From: Knufia peltigerae
Taxonomy: Eukaryota; Ascomycota; Eurotiomycetes; Chaetothyriales; Trichomeriaceae
NCBI GenBank assembly: GCA_030247855.1
Contig: JAPDRN010000005.1
Coordinates: forward strand, 1-64,000
Direction: 5' to 3'
Length of the DNA stretch: 64,000 nucleotides
Position 1 is the stretch's first letter. Every line of letters starts with the position of its first letter. Shown here one piece after another: positions 22,640 through 34,519 of the stretch. The notes below the pieces were generated by a model. The model saw only the letters and a list, made by a program, of their open reading frames with translations. It was not told the DNA's origin and searched no databases. The translations under genes and the position numbers were made by a program.

Positions 22640-23200
22640 GATCAAATCTCCCGCAACGCAGACCTTTGAGAACACCTCCACGGACGTGACTGCCAGCCAG
22701 GTATGAAGCTGCGAAACTGCGAAACGCCCTCAATATCCTCATCGACACCGTCAAGGGCTCGACAGAAAAGAAGAGACTCGAGGCAGAAGCATGTCAGGGT
22801 ATCTCTCTGTAGTCTACCCTGGGCAGAACTCTTGGGATGACGAAGAATTGGGATGTCTACACTCCGCCGTCGAATCCGATTTGAATGGAATGAACAAAAG
22901 GCCCTTGAGCCTCGCCAGGAATACATCGCTCTAAAAGGCATTTGGAAACAATCCGTACACGACGGATACAAGAGTTCAGGGGAATGACGAACATTGGGAC
23001 GGATAACCTCCGAATTGATCTGGTTCTCGCTTCCAAGGAACTAACGCTATCAACCGTCAATTCTCAGTATATGGGACTGAACCTGGATCTGATCATCGTG
23101 CGATACTAAATCTCGGCGGTAACTCGGTCATCCGCACACTCTCAGGCTATACCGATGCCGCCGTTCTGGATGACCACGCCTCATCCGAGTCAACCCATGA
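22640..23200 (+). mobile_element. LINE relic: end of AP-endonuclease domain
   Basis: The plus strand reads RIDLVLASKELTLSTVNSQY (about 23015-23070), then after a one-base shift GTEPGSDHRAILNLGGN (about 23075-23125). SDHRAI is the hallmark end of the apurinic-endonuclease domain of LINE ORF2. The rest of the region is broken by stops. This could be the 5' half of the same LINE type as at 2.2-2.8 kb, but the two do not overlap. Confidence 0.65.
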
Positions 23201-23493
23201 TCACTTCTTGACGTCAAAAGTGGTGCGCTTATCCGAAAGTCTGCGCAAATCAAGAGTCTCGTTTCATCAACCTATAAAGCCGAGTACAGAGGGTAATTTG
23301 AAGCCCCGAAAGAATTACAGTATTTACGCCATCTTGCCTCTGAACTCTGGCCTAACCTCAGAGAAATACCGAGCACTATCTATGCGGCCAGGGAACATCT
23401 GAAGATGCCGCGCTGCTTATGACCAGGAAACGAGAAAAAAAAGCAAACGAAGCCTCTCAGGGCGATGGACCCAGTGATCCGAAATCCGAAACC

Positions 23494-24304
23494 TCAAAAC
23501 TGAAATCTGTTCTTATACAATGAACTACTCAAAATAACCTGTACGGAGTATATGGGGGAAGAGACGAGTTTCGCTGCCAAAAGAAGAAAACCGTCGGTGT
23601 GCCCCGGCAGCGCAATCGGCAAAGTCGACATCGAGTTCAACTGAGATCCGGCCGTTGCAAATGACCACCTCGCGGTATTCACCCAGTCCTCCACAGGGTG
23701 TTCGCAGCCGGGCGTCGGCACCGTTGTCAAGAATGTTCTTGATAGCTCGGGAATCACTCGGATACCATTTGCGTCATTTTGAAGATATTTTGACATCTCT
23801 TCGACATGGAAGCTGTGTTGTCCTCCTTCAGCCGCGGCTCGCAGCCAGTGTACATTTATTCGGGCTAGCTCGTTGTCCATGCCGATCGAGAAGTATAAAC
23901 GGTCCTTCATAGTCGAAGAATTCCAATCCGAAGCTGCGCCGTATCACTTCCAGATTTCCGTTCAACGAGATGGCAACAGTACCTGCGGCCTGATCCGTTG
24001 CGATATCATGGGTTCCATTTGTGGCCTGCGACCTGAACTCGATCTCCGGGCACGAAAATCGAGTCTCCTGGTCCGGGACGGCGAAATTTCGGCCGAACTG
24101 GACGTCGACGAGGAGATTCGATTTGCGTTCCTGGTACTCGGTGAAGGCTGCCTCAGACTTTCTGGACGTGGATATCGTGCTTTCGAGGCTGTTACCTGGC
24201 GAAGTAAGGAAAATGGGAGGGCTGCGGGGCATGTTTACCAGTGCCTCCAGAACGGGGGGTTCGTTTTCTGCCGATGTTCTCCGAAAGCAGCTGGACTCAT
24301 CCAA
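23494..24304 (-). other. Minus-strand ORFs, decayed gene of unknown family
   Basis: Two overlapping frames (24304-23828 and 23910-23494) have coding-like content. A third frame reads IKNILDNGADARLRTP (about 23735-23690), which looks like part of an ankyrin repeat, next to WLRAAAEGG in another frame. If this was one gene it needs several shifts or introns. Function not assigned. Confidence 0.3.
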
Positions 24305-25680
24305 CCAATCCTTAATGAAGTTCTACTTATCAGGTTCAGTCCGTGCTTCGGTCTGTTGTGGAAGCCTACGCCTCGGACGCTTCGTGTCGTGGTTTGGTTC
24401 GTCTCCGGCATTGGCAAAACGCCGCCGTTTAGCTGTTCGAATTGGCAACATGATTTCATTACAGTTCTGGCTCCACATCTAACTACTCTTGTGTGCTCCA
24501 AGGTGTGCCGGTAAGGTCACAGGATCTTTGTCTTTCTCTTTACACCGATGGTGTTGCCTCACTAATGGTTTCTGCGCTGACCTCGTCCGCCCTCCTCTTG
24601 CGATTCGTTGCTGGCTCGCAGCTTGTTTCTATTGTAATCGCGGACTCTTGTGAAGGATCTTGGCCCTTTTTCTCAGGTTTCGTGGGCTCTGTTGGTCGCC
24701 TGCACCGTGGTCAGTGACAAGCGAATTAGGCAATCAAGTGGTACGAGGCAAAGGAACTGACCCCTTCCTTGAATCCTTCGGGGTTTTCTCTGATGCTCGG
24801 TTATGTCCTCGTCCTTTTCTTTGTCCTGGACAGAATGGCGCTATGCTCCTGTGGTTCTTCAGTCGGGTCGGATTCCAGATTATCCAAGGTATTTCCTACT
24901 GCTTGAACGGTCAGGCTTGACCTGCTGACGGTCACCTTGTCGTGGCCTTTTCGTGCTCCGTCTGTGCCTTGCTTTGCCACACTCGCTGCTATATCGACTG
25001 ACAATGAATAACACAAAGGACTAGTCCTCTATTCGTAGCTCACGCAAGGACGAAGTGTTGAGGAAGCGGGGCCGTGGATCATGAACGGTTATGAGAGTTG
25101 CGGAGACTCAACATTCTGCTTACGCCGCTCAGAAGTTGGAACGGCCAATCATTGACACTGCAACGGAGCCAGCCTTGCAATTGATATCAGCCTTGTTGAT
25201 ATAAGTATTGTGAAAGCTCATCCTCTAGCATCTTCTCTTCCAGGATGAGAACAAGTTCTTTAGTCATGGTAAAGAAGAACAAAGCCAGTAGACCAAATCT
25301 GTAGCCTTGCCTTAGTAGGTGGACCATGTTGGCTGTCACCGATCCCAGGGACTAGGACCACGGCTCTTTGTTTCATTTTGGGGGCAACAGGCTGGACACG
25401 TGACAGACTGCTTTCCCGCACATTCCATCTCATCCTCCCCTCGTTGACAGTCTGTCTTTTGTAGCTCAATCTTGGGTTGTTTTGGGCCTTCTTATCTGTC
25501 GCTTTGATGACTCTATCAACCACAATGGCGGGGATCCCTATTAGTTCAAGGAGCATCCTGTTGTGTGTATTATACATGACCTTTTGCCAGGAAAAAGGAG
25601 GTTCAACATATCATCCCTTGTGGACTTGCCCAAGAAGGAGACCACAACAGGTACACCTAACAACACGATCTCTCAGTCTG
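24305..25680. other. No recognisable gene
   Basis: Short ORFs on both strands only; nothing with motifs. A 105-codon minus frame at 25577-25260 starts at ATG but is unrecognised. Confidence 0.35.
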
Positions 25681-25689
25681 TCACATATC

Positions 25690-25990
25690 TCCTTCTCCTG
25701 GTTCTTCTACTTCTTCTTCTTCTTCTTCTTCCTCTTCCTCTGCTCATTCGCCTTTTAGTTCTTCTCCTCCTTTACCTATGCGGTTGAAGTCCATCTCCTA
25801 CCGCAGCTGTGCAGCTACCCCCCCGAGAACCATCTCACTGTCACTCTCCTCGACCCCTTTCTTCTCTCGACCTTCTCGACCTCTTTCTCCTCGACCTCCT
25901 CATCATCGTCCTCGTCCTCGTCCTCGTCCTCCTCGACCTCGTTCCCCTGCTCCTCCTGCTGCACGGCTCGCTCCATCAGCTTCCTCTGCA
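25690..25990. repeat. Polypyrimidine low-complexity tracts (CTT and CGTCCT type)
   Basis: 'cttcttcttcttcttcttc' at about 25708-25727, then (cgtcct)n-like sequence at about 25905-25945. The ORFs across it (poly-Leu, poly-Pro/Arg, poly-Glu/Asp) are composition artefacts. Confidence 0.85.
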
Positions 25991-27180
25991 GAGAAGTATT
26001 TTCCGGGCCGAGAGAGGGCAACATGACTGTTTATCCCGACTTTCGCAGTTTCATCAACTGGAAAGTATAGCAGTTCACTCGTCTCTTTTCACGTCCATTC
26101 CTGCCACGGCTCCATCAGTCTCTCTCTGCAAAAGGTCCGAGCGTCAGTCCTCTTAGCTTGTCACATATGCGCTCTGCACAACTGCCTCGGGTTCCTCTAT
26201 AGGCAGGTCCACTCCTCGCTCTCCCCTGCGTCGACATTCTGACGGTGAAACAGACTGGGTACCGACAAGACATAATGGATTTGTTGCGAGCCGCTCCGAA
26301 AGAATTTCACAATAAGCAAAGCAAGCACTCCTCAACAATGACCGTCTCTTCTCATTCGAGCATCCTTCATGTCTGCTCCGGAACTGCCTGCAGAACATCT
26401 TCTTGAAATGGTTTTGCGGAGCACAACGCAGACCAATCCGAGCCACGAGGATGAGAAGAGTTGAGAGAGGTCTCGAAAGTTATGGCCAAAGCGACGAGCC
26501 AAAAAATGGTCAGAACAATGCATAAATGCAATCAACTGAATTCTTGCCGCCGAGATATCAAGGACCATCGGTTTTTGCCTTGAACATACACGAAGAGACC
26601 CACGACAAAGACAGAGACTCGAGGCTCGTCAGCGCAGAGAAACAACTCGATCAAGAACTCTCACTGACATCTCAACGATCTCCTTTGTCCTTCGTGCAAC
26701 CCTCCTGCTGCGGTTGATACCAGGTGACGCATTTGGTCAACGGGAAAAGAGAAACGAAAGAGAAAAGACTTTGATGGGACCAAGATACACACGCTTTCTG
26801 GCTGCAGCCCATTTCACTCAGAGAAGAAGATTGCTCCTTCCGTGATCGCAAGACGGTGTTCATCTGTCCGCCGCCGGATACCACGCCTTTATCATGTACG
26901 GCCTGAAGGAATCTGCCCGCTTCAGTTTTTCAAGGCTCACAAAAGAAGACCATGACTTCTCGTATCATCGCCGCTCGAAAATCAGGACGGACACAGACAG
27001 AATTCGTGCTTTGAGAGAATTCGGCTTTGTCTCGGGCCATCGCAACGAGTACGGCAGCAAGTCCCAGAACTTACGGGGAAGGCTCGGACACGCACGACCT
27101 CACACCGTCTCACACCTAGACGAGTTCCTGCTTGAAAAGCAGCGTGTCCTCGTCGGTGAATTGCAGTGTCTGCTCAGTTC
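25991..27180. other. No supported gene
   Basis: Scattered short ORFs on both strands. A minus frame near 26568-26332 reads ARIQLIAFMHCSDHFLARRF, likely coding in origin, but no family could be assigned. Probably a decayed repeat. Confidence 0.3.
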
Positions 27181-28350
27181 TGAAGTTGCCCGTGGCTTCA
27201 TGTGGCCGAAACACACAAAAACCTCTGGATCTCGTTGAGTTGCACTTGGAATTCTCCGAACTTTTCACAGATACTAAAGCAACATCGGAAGATTCGACTG
27301 GATATCTTGTCGACTGCTTTCACTGTTGTTTTGGCCCTGAAAAGCTGAAAACTGTTGAAATCGTTGCCACGTGGCTGCCACGTGGTTCCAAAAAAAACAA
27401 AAACCGTCTGGATTGCGCTACTCTGCTATTGAAATTGTTCGAAATCTTCAGGGATACAGAGCGCACACTGGAAGATTCTGCCGAGCACTTTTTATTCTGT
27501 TTTTTTTGAGGTTGCGGTGGTGAAAATGATGAAAATGCTGAAGATACGAAATCGTTGCCACGTGGCTCCTCATGACCGAGAAAGCCCCGAAAACCATCAA
27601 AATCAACTGGATCTTGGTCTGTTGCACTTTTAAATCTCTGAAAGTCTCACAGATGCAGGATGTACGTTGGAAGATTGTGAATCAACTGTTTTTTTTTGCG
27701 ATTACGACAGTCGGGACGATGAAACTGATGGAATTGCTGAAATCGTTGCCACGTGGCGCGCTCTTATAGCCGAGATTCGACAAAATCACCTGTTACGGCA
27801 CCTTGCGCTCGAGAGTCTTCAGATAATTTTCCATGGGCAGAAAAAACGAGCTCGAAAAGTCCATGGGAAGACTTTTCCAGCTGTTTTTACCTTGTTGGAA
27901 ACATGAAAACGGTGAAAACGGTGAAAATTCGGAAATCGATGCCACGTGGCGTCCATACGACCGAGAGTCGAGAAACTGACAAAAGCCTGAATTGCATGGT
28001 GTTTTGCTTGAGAATCTTCAGAGATTTTAGCATAAGCACAGTATTTCAACTACAATGAGCCACTGAAACACTTTACAAACTGAATTCATTGTGGTTGTGA
28101 CGGCGAAAATGCTCCTGGAATCGCTAGCACTGGCTGTGATTATGGCCGAGAAGACTCAAAGATTGCGATTCCCAACGCCGGGCTCGACAAACGATGCTTT
28201 CAGATATGTGCAATGTGAATTGAAGACTCAACCATCAAAAACCTATCAAATGTTTCTCTCAGTGGCTGCGGTGATGGGAAATTGGCTGAACTGCTGAACT
28301 GCTGAAACTCGGTGCCATGGAGCTACAGCTTGACGACAATGTGCGGGTAT
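27180..28350 (+). repeat. Tandem array of about seven ~190-bp units with CACGTG core
   Basis: The core 'gaaatcgttgccacgtggc' or a variant occurs at about 27183 (diverged), 27364, 27553, 27744, 27937, 28128 (diverged) and 28309 (diverged), so the period is 181-194 bp. Each unit also carries a 'ctggatt...t.g.t..tgcac' part, a 'tct.cagagat' part, 'ggaagatt' and a run of 'gaaaac.gtgaaaa' before the next core. The middle units are best preserved. The CACGTG palindrome is an E-box. The unit length is near 63 codons and parts look translatable, but stops and 189/191/194-nt steps break every frame, so a coding origin is only a possibility. Confidence 0.75.
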
Positions 28351-28570
28351 ACAATATCCATATGTGGCGGTATCATGCCTTAATCTTCTCTTTTCTCACA
28401 CACGAAAGTATTTCAAAATCGGTCACGCGTGTGGCTGGGCTTGAAACGGTAAAAGCGCGTCAAGCTGGCAAACCGGGGTGATGAATCTACTACCCCAGCT
28501 GCTTTTTTCTTCTCATTGGCCTTTTCAAGTACGTCAAATCGTCAAAACACTACGGAGGATGAATACCAAA

Positions 28571-29302
28571 ATGAATGCCACTCAAGTTGCTATCCTAGAG
28601 CAATGTGCACTTGCAACAGAACACCAACCGCTCGGAGGATCCCTTCATGGTAACGCAGTCGTCAATTTGACCGACAGCAATGTCATCAAGTGGGGATACG
28701 GTGCCTTCGAGCAGGAATACTGGAATCAGCGCAAAGCATATCAACTGTTGGACCACAGAATCTTTCGGGTACCCAAAGTCTTTGATTTCTTTGAGGACGA
28801 TACCGGGCAGGGATATCTCGTGATGGAGTCGACGGCGGGGGAAAAGAAGCGCAGGATCGAGGACCAGGGAGATCTGGAGGCCCTGGTTCGAGTGTTGCAG
28901 CACTTCGCGACCGTGCGATCCCCGACTCCAGGGCCACTGGCTGGACCTGGTCCGGCCTACGCACTCTTGTTCGGTGATTCCGATCTTCTCGACAACAATC
29001 GTGCTTTTGCTTTTTCACCTTCAGACATTTGCTTGTGTCATCTGGACTTCTTCCCGCACAACATAAAGTGGCAGAGAGGCGAGCCCCCGTGTGCGTTGGA
29101 CTGGCTCAGCGCAGGCTTTTGGCCACACATTTTCGAGAAATGCTCGCATTTGATCATCGAAGACGGCAGTATCCCCGTCTTCGGGCAGATGTGGTTTCCC
29201 GGCACAGATTGCGAGCAGATTGTATTGGTTGTGGAGGCATGGAGCAACATTCGAAGAGACCATTTTTGGGCTTGTTCGAGTCATTCTCACGTTCACCGCT
29301 GA
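28571..29302 (+). CDS. APH-family (aminoglycoside-phosphotransferase-like) kinase
   Basis: One exon. The start is placed at the ATG at 28571 (MNATQVAILEQCALATEH); an ATG at 28559 is equally possible, giving about 243-247 residues. N-lobe: GGSLHGNAVVNL with SNVIKWGYG, the Lys being the likely ATP-binding residue, then FRVPKVFDFFEDD and YLVMES at the hinge. C-lobe: CLCHLDFFPHNIKW, which fits the HxDxxxxN catalytic loop, and ALDWLSAGFWP with the metal-binding Asp. Fungi carry many such APH-like proteins; the substrate is unknown. The linker before the catalytic loop is shorter than usual, but no stop or shift is seen. It starts about 220 bp after the 190-bp array. Confidence 0.75.
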   Translation: MNATQVAILEQCALATEHQPLGGSLHGNAVVNLTDSNVIKWGYGAFEQEYWNQRKAYQLLDHRIFRVPKVFDFFEDDTGQGYLVMESTAGEKKRRIEDQGDLEALVRVLQHFATVRSPTPGPLAGPGPAYALLFGDSDLLDNNRAFAFSPSDICLCHLDFFPHNIKWQRGEPPCALDWLSAGFWPHIFEKCSHLIIEDGSIPVFGQMWFPGTDCEQIVLVVEAWSNIRRDHFWACSSHSHVHR

Positions 29303-29427
29303 CCTTTCCAGTTACCCTCATCACCTTCGCCAGAGGGTTGATCTCGCGGATCTTGACCTCACGTACGAACATGCACCAGATCCAAGAGCTTCTCCGGGAA
29401 GCCGAGATTCGTCCGGATAACCTATGA

Positions 29428-30108
29428 TCGCAACCAGACACAGTCGCCACAAGACGACAGACCTTAGGGAGTGAAAAGGATGCTTTATGGCATCAGGGAA
29501 ACCTCTTGCTCCGTTTGGAGGAAGTGGTTGACGGCTACAAGAGGGTCCGTCACGTTGGCTGCCACGATGGTCTTGACGATATTTCCGTACTTGCTTTCTG
29601 GACGATTCGACTACTTGGAGGTGATGTTATGCGGAGAAAGGTACTCGAAGATTCGGCCATGAGCTTAGCGGAAAGCGACGAGGATTGAGTCGAACGAATA
29701 CGGGCCGAGAAAGAGATCAAGCTTCTGGCAAAGGCCCGCACGCTGCTTAGGAAGCTTTATCAATATAGGCCGAGAGGAATCTCGCGTCCAGACTTCCAAA
29801 GTAGCTTTGAAGCTGTGGACTTTTCTCTTGAACCAGTGCACGAAACCTATCACGGAATGGGCTGTTTGAACAGTCGAATGACCAACAACACTGGTCATAC
29901 CAGAGAATACTATGGCCACACCGAATGGTTCCATTTGGACGTGGCCAGATGGTCGGAACAAGAATGTGCGCAAAAGGAGAAGTTGAAGCGGAACTTGGTT
30001 CTATATTGGCTGGAAAAGACTAGAACTGAGGTCGCATCATTACTGGCATCATTCCTTGCTGTCCTTCTATTCTGTAAGCTTGCCAACACTACACTGTCCT
30101 CCACATAG
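29428..30108 (+). pseudogene. ORF with one in-frame TGA, unknown family
   Basis: One frame is open from 29428 to 30108 except for a single TGA at about 29686 (ESDED then stop then VERIRAEKEIKLLAKARTLL). CGA-to-TGA or TGG-to-TGA change fits RIP. There is no ATG near the 5' end, so an upstream exon or start is missing. The C-terminus (VASLLASFLAVLLFCKLAN) is hydrophobic and could span a membrane. Function unknown. Confidence 0.4.
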
Positions 30109-30799
30109 TCAGTAACATCCACTGTGCAGGCTCACGGCAAGGTTGTTCTCCGTGAACCTGACCAATTTCAGGTAACCAGCCATCCGTGGAAAGGAGGAAG
30201 TTCTAGACTCGCCTTGTCTGCGGCGATAGGTTGTACACTCAAGGCAAGGACTGTGATTACATGGGTTTCTAACATTGCGTGTTTTTGCGCCAATGACACA
30301 TTGAAAGACGCAACGTCCGTAGCGATTTGGACCATTACCACATACTCAGCAGGCCCACACGCTACCGTCTTGCCTATGACGGTAGCTAGCCAGCGAGTCA
30401 CGCTGGTTGGAGCGTGTTTGACTGCGTTTATTACACATCAACCGTCTGCCAGTTCGATAACTGGAGTCTTCGCAGTATCTGATGGCGTGGCTGGAATGGC
30501 GACCGTACCGATGGACTTCCGTCACATGGTGGCACGTTGTGATTTCTCTAGAGCGTGGTTGCTGGCAGTGAAATACTGTAGGGATGCAGGTCAGGGAGAT
30601 ATTGCAGCACAAGGAGTATAAGAGCAAGAAGATGAGTAATGATCAAGGACGAAAAGAAGAGTCGTCATGATGATGGGAAAAGGAGTGTATTCAAAACCGT
30701 CGTGGTTGGTCTTATAAGAACACATTGTACTGCGAATATGGAAATTGACATATCTATTCTGCTCTCAGTTTGATCGGTCGCGCGCTTCATGATTCAAGT
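30109..30799. other. No supported gene
   Basis: A 165-codon plus frame (30124-30621) starts at GTG and is Ala/Thr/Val-rich without motifs; a 93-codon minus frame overlaps it. Neither is convincing. Confidence 0.3.
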
Positions 30800-31676
30800 C
30801 AGAGACAATCCGGGAGATGACCCATCCTGAGGATACCCAGGTTCAACGGGATCCTAGTCGACGCAGGAGGACGGGTGTTTACAGAGATGGCACCTGCACC
30901 CACTCTCGGCTTCTCTACGCAGACCTTGTATTCTCTTCTCCACCCCGAGACAATCCACTTTTGCTTCAAGACGGAACAGGGTAGACGGCTCATTGTTCCG
31001 ATCAACGCCAGCAATGCCTACTCTTGTTCCGAGCCTCAACCTGACGACGACATTGATTCCGAACCATCAATCAACGGCGAGCTGCCGACATTCTCATTCC
31101 ATGAGATCGACGTTCTCGAGGTCTTTGTCGGACCTTGTGTCGTCAGCCAAGTCCAAGTCAACGGGTAAAAAATGCTTTCGTAAATCTCACACGACGGGGT
31201 CGCCATTTGACCTCGATATCGAGCGGGAGCTGTCCACCCTCCTCACACTAGAGAAGATTCGCTCCGAAACGACGACTAGCAGGACGCTGCAGGTGCCGAG
31301 ATTGTGCGGCTACGTCGAGGACGCCGAGAGCGGGCGTATCATCGGTCTCCTCCGCCAGTGAGTTCCTCCTGGAATGCTCGGTGGCAAGCTGGCGAGAATA
31401 AACGTCGAGACGATATCGAAAGCGACGAGGGAGAAATGGGCCGGCCAGATCCGTGAGACGGTGGATCGGCTGCACGAGTTTGGCGTGGTATGGGGTGACG
31501 GAAAGGCCGGCAACGTCTTCATCGACGATCAAGACAATGCGTGGCTGATCGACTTCGGCGGTGGCTGGACGGAGGGATAGGTGGATGAGGAGGTGGCAGA
31601 TACCGTTGAAGGGGATGAACAAGCGGTCAATAGCATCGGGAAGTTCTTGGACGTCGGGAAGGGCTTGACACTTTGA
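30800..31676 (+). pseudogene. Fungal protein-kinase-like gene, inactivated
   Basis: The frame reads ILVDAGGRVFTEMAPAPT (from about 30850), FHEIDVLEVFVGPCVVSQVQ, then after a one-base shift near 31164 GSPFDLDIERELSTLLTLEK, VPRLCGYVEDAESGRIIGLL, KWAGQIRETVDRLHEFGVVW, GDGKAGNVFIDDQDNAWLID and FGGGWTEG, followed by VDEEVADTVEGDEQAV. WGDGKAGN and LIDFGGG stand in for the HRD-loop and DFG motifs of a known fungal kinase-like family. Defects: the shift, TGA at 31359-31361 and TAG at 31578-31580. Both stops sit where the family expects Trp, which fits TGG-to-TGA/TAG change by RIP. Confidence 0.8.
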
Positions 31677-31679
31677 CGG

Positions 31680-32520
31680 ACTCGTGAGTTCACTCGACCA
31701 CGGAAAAGAATTGGACTTTTGGCGGCCATCTTGATCTTGACATCGGGTGGCAGGATTTTGGACGGGGTTTTTTCTTTCTACCCATGGTTGAATCTTCTCT
31801 ACGCGAGTAAAAGATGGGACATGATCACCTATCGATCTGTTTGTTATTGACGGGTATGACAGACACGCGATGGGAAACTGGGTATGGGGTCTCTGGTACG
31901 AAGCTTTTGGAATCTATCTGCACTTGGCATGACTGTAGTAGACCCAGATGTAGAGGGCACAATCTTGGTCGCGGGTACTGCTACAACTATCTAGACAGGT
32001 GAGGGGGGTATATACTGCTGGCTGCAGGCAAAAACGATTCCTCACTGAATGACTACTACACGCACGACTACAATTCCCCCTGTTTCCCATGGCGAAGTTG
32101 ATAAATCTTGTTTCTTATTGTTCATAGGCATTCCCTCGGCGACTCGGTGGGCTTCGGATGGTGGTCGCTTATGATGGTCAGGAGGAGATGGTGCGAGGCG
32201 GGTCCTCCGATCCGGCGTGAGTGAAACCCGCTTTCCAGTGCCTTGGGTCGTGAGGCTGGCTGTTGAACTGTCGTTACATTGATCAACATTTCCTTGGACG
32301 CGGATATGAGAGTCAGAGAAGAATCGGGCAGGATTGCCAATGTTCGGCTGGGTGTTGGTATGAAAGACCCGTAACAACATTTGCTTTGTTTGTATACGAT
32401 ACGAGAGACGTTAAGCCGGGAAACTACGACTGCTCATCAAGTGGCTGTGCTCTGCAGAAACCACATGCTTAGTGGGCCGTCTGTTTCTCCGTAGCAACTC
32501 CCCGTCTATTCACAGGTTGT
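31680..32520. other. Intergenic, no gene seen
   Basis: Short frames only. The last part (32500-32670) is CA/CAA-rich, as in many fungal leaders, and is probably the promoter and leader of the next gene. Confidence 0.4.
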
Positions 32521-32670
32521 TTGTTCACACCATCCCAACAAACCCATCACAACAATCCCATCATCGCAACAACAGCATCCTTGGTCCAGCTTACATCTTC
32601 TTCGCATTCACGACAGACTTCTGTCCTTGGACAGAATCACGACGAGAACTGCGCTACGGATCACTCTGCC

Positions 32671-33827
32671 ATGAGCGGCGATGGTCCAAATTCACTTCCT
32701 GCACAAGGTACCCAAGGCACTTCTCATCTCTAATTCTAAGCCCTCATTGACCAACATCACAGCCTCTGAGAACGCGGAACAACCCTACAAGTTCGAGTTG
32801 CAAGCTCTTGTGACTTATCTCCGAGACCGACAAGGCGGCCTTCGACGCTCCGACGCTGAAAGAAACGACTTCTTCCTTCCCGCCGAGCAATTCAAACAAT
32901 TCGACGAGTTGGCAGAAGGCGGTGAATTCTCAGGAACACGCGTGAGGTAGGTTTACGGGACTCTGAAGGCTGGCTGAATACCCTACCAGGGGTCCAGTGA
33001 GTTTAAAGTGCTCCTAAAAGCTGACTATTGACAATAGATACGACTATTCCTATGCCACTGAAACTCTGACTTTGATACTGCACGGGATCAAACACGAATT
33101 CATCGTTGCGTATCTCAATTCATGCTTGACGTCTTTCATCGGCGGAGTCAAAGACAAGGCGGAACCCTCCATGGCCAACTTTGCCGCGTCGCTCAGACCT
33201 ACCCTCTCTGCAGCCCTTTACTATCCGTTCAAGAACCCCAAGGGCAGGGACCAGCGTTCACCTGATGTCAGCTTCATAGGTGTAAAGAATGCCGAGTACC
33301 CGGTTCTGGTTGGTGAAGTCGCAGTCTCGCAGACAACCAAAGAGCTACACAAACGTGCACAAGAATACATCGAGCAGACTCAGGGTCGGATCCGAACTGT
33401 CATCACAGTCGACGTTGACCATCCAGTTGGCAAAGGAGCACGTCTCTTGGTTTGGAGGGCAAAGTTTGGTGGAGACGAGAAGTTTGAAGGGGTAGCCTGC
33501 GGTGATGCCGTGGTAAGATCAAACCCCCAAACCCTCCCGAAAAGGTCGGTCCCTCGTGAGATCAATCACAGTACTAATCGGTGGTGTCTCAACTAGGAAA
33601 TTCGAAACAAGGACGGTGTCAAGAACCCCGATAGCCAAGCTGGACTTTTTCTATCGCTTGAAGACTTTGGTTTCGTCCGAGGAACAGATGGGGAGGATAC
33701 GGATCTTCAATCTGTCGCCGCCGTCAACGTGGCCAATATGGACGATCTGTGCAAGGTATTGGAATACGCAGAGGAGGTGAACGAACTCCGCAGAGTCCGT
33801 AAAGACCTCAGGACAGGACGAAGCTAG
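32671..33827 (+). CDS. PD-(D/E)XK-nuclease-like protein, paralogue 1 (4 exons, 308 aa)
   Basis: Exons 32671-32707, 32763-32946, 33038-33512 and 33597-33827. Introns of 55, 91 and 84 nt have GT..AG ends and branch sites (CTAAT, GCTGAC, ACTAAT), and every junction keeps phase. The start is ATGAGCGGCGATGG. The core reads SPDVSFIG (Asp150), then YPVLVGEVAVSQTTKEL (Glu167, Ala169), then AQEYIEQTQGRIRTVITVDV and ARLLVWRAKF. The D-(x)16-ExA pattern followed by a helix and strands fits the PD-(D/E)XK fold seen in a large group of fungal proteins, with Ala in place of the usual Lys. The C-terminus is acidic (EDTDLQSV, YAEEVNELRR). No stop or shift. DNA cleavage is not shown; the missing Lys may mean no activity. 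A paralogue lies at 39679-40833. Confidence 0.82.
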
Positions 33828-34519
33828 AATGGAAGCAATCATCTTCATGTCTGCTCCTTTTGCAGATCCGAGGGTCCAAGTGATTGCATGGTTGGGGCAT
33901 CGACCTGATTGATGTCGTCGAGAGCTGAGCTGAGCCAGGAAGTAATGCCATGGCAAGCTCTAGCAAACATCGGCCACAATTGTTTTTCAGCGCGCAGCAC
34001 CTTTTCCCCCTACTGTACGTACGAGATACATATCATTGCTCAGACACACAAAATCTTGCTTGACGTCGTCGGGCAAATTGACCCCTTCGACAGCAGAATT
34101 GCAAGGAACAAGATACGAGCTAGAAAATGAAATGGCCCAGGTTAGGGTTTCCACACACACACACACACACACAGAGCATCCGCCGCCTGTTTTTTTTAGT
34201 TTTTATTATTATTTAAATTATGCTCCGGCCCCCTTGAAGCCGCACACAGACTGCGAGTGCGTTCAATCTGTAAGACTTGACTAAAAAAAAAAGGGCTAAC
34301 AACGACGACGATGACGACGGCTCACAGTGTTGTCCACATACGGCTCCTCCCGTGACTAGTGGTCGATCTACTTGTATTGTACAATAGATTAGGGCCCGGG
34401 ATCGACTCGACCGTGTGCCGCTAAATGGGTCCTCGCTCCCGTCCCTTTTCTGTGCCTTGCCGACCTCCTTGAATCCTGTCATGACCATGGGTTTGAAATG
34501 AAGAATTCAATACGAAGGA
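33828..34519. other. Intergenic; AC microsatellite at 34152-34173
   Basis: No gene seen. Contains (AC)11-like sequence and A/T homopolymers. Short ORFs here are not supported. Confidence 0.5.

Noticed and set aside
25690..26024. Acidic or proline-rich proteins encoded by CT tracts
   Set aside because: Composition artefacts of simple repeats, no stable start or domain.
27180..28350. CRISPR-like regular spacing
   Set aside because: Units are ~190 bp, diverged along their full length and eukaryotic in context; not repeat plus spacer.
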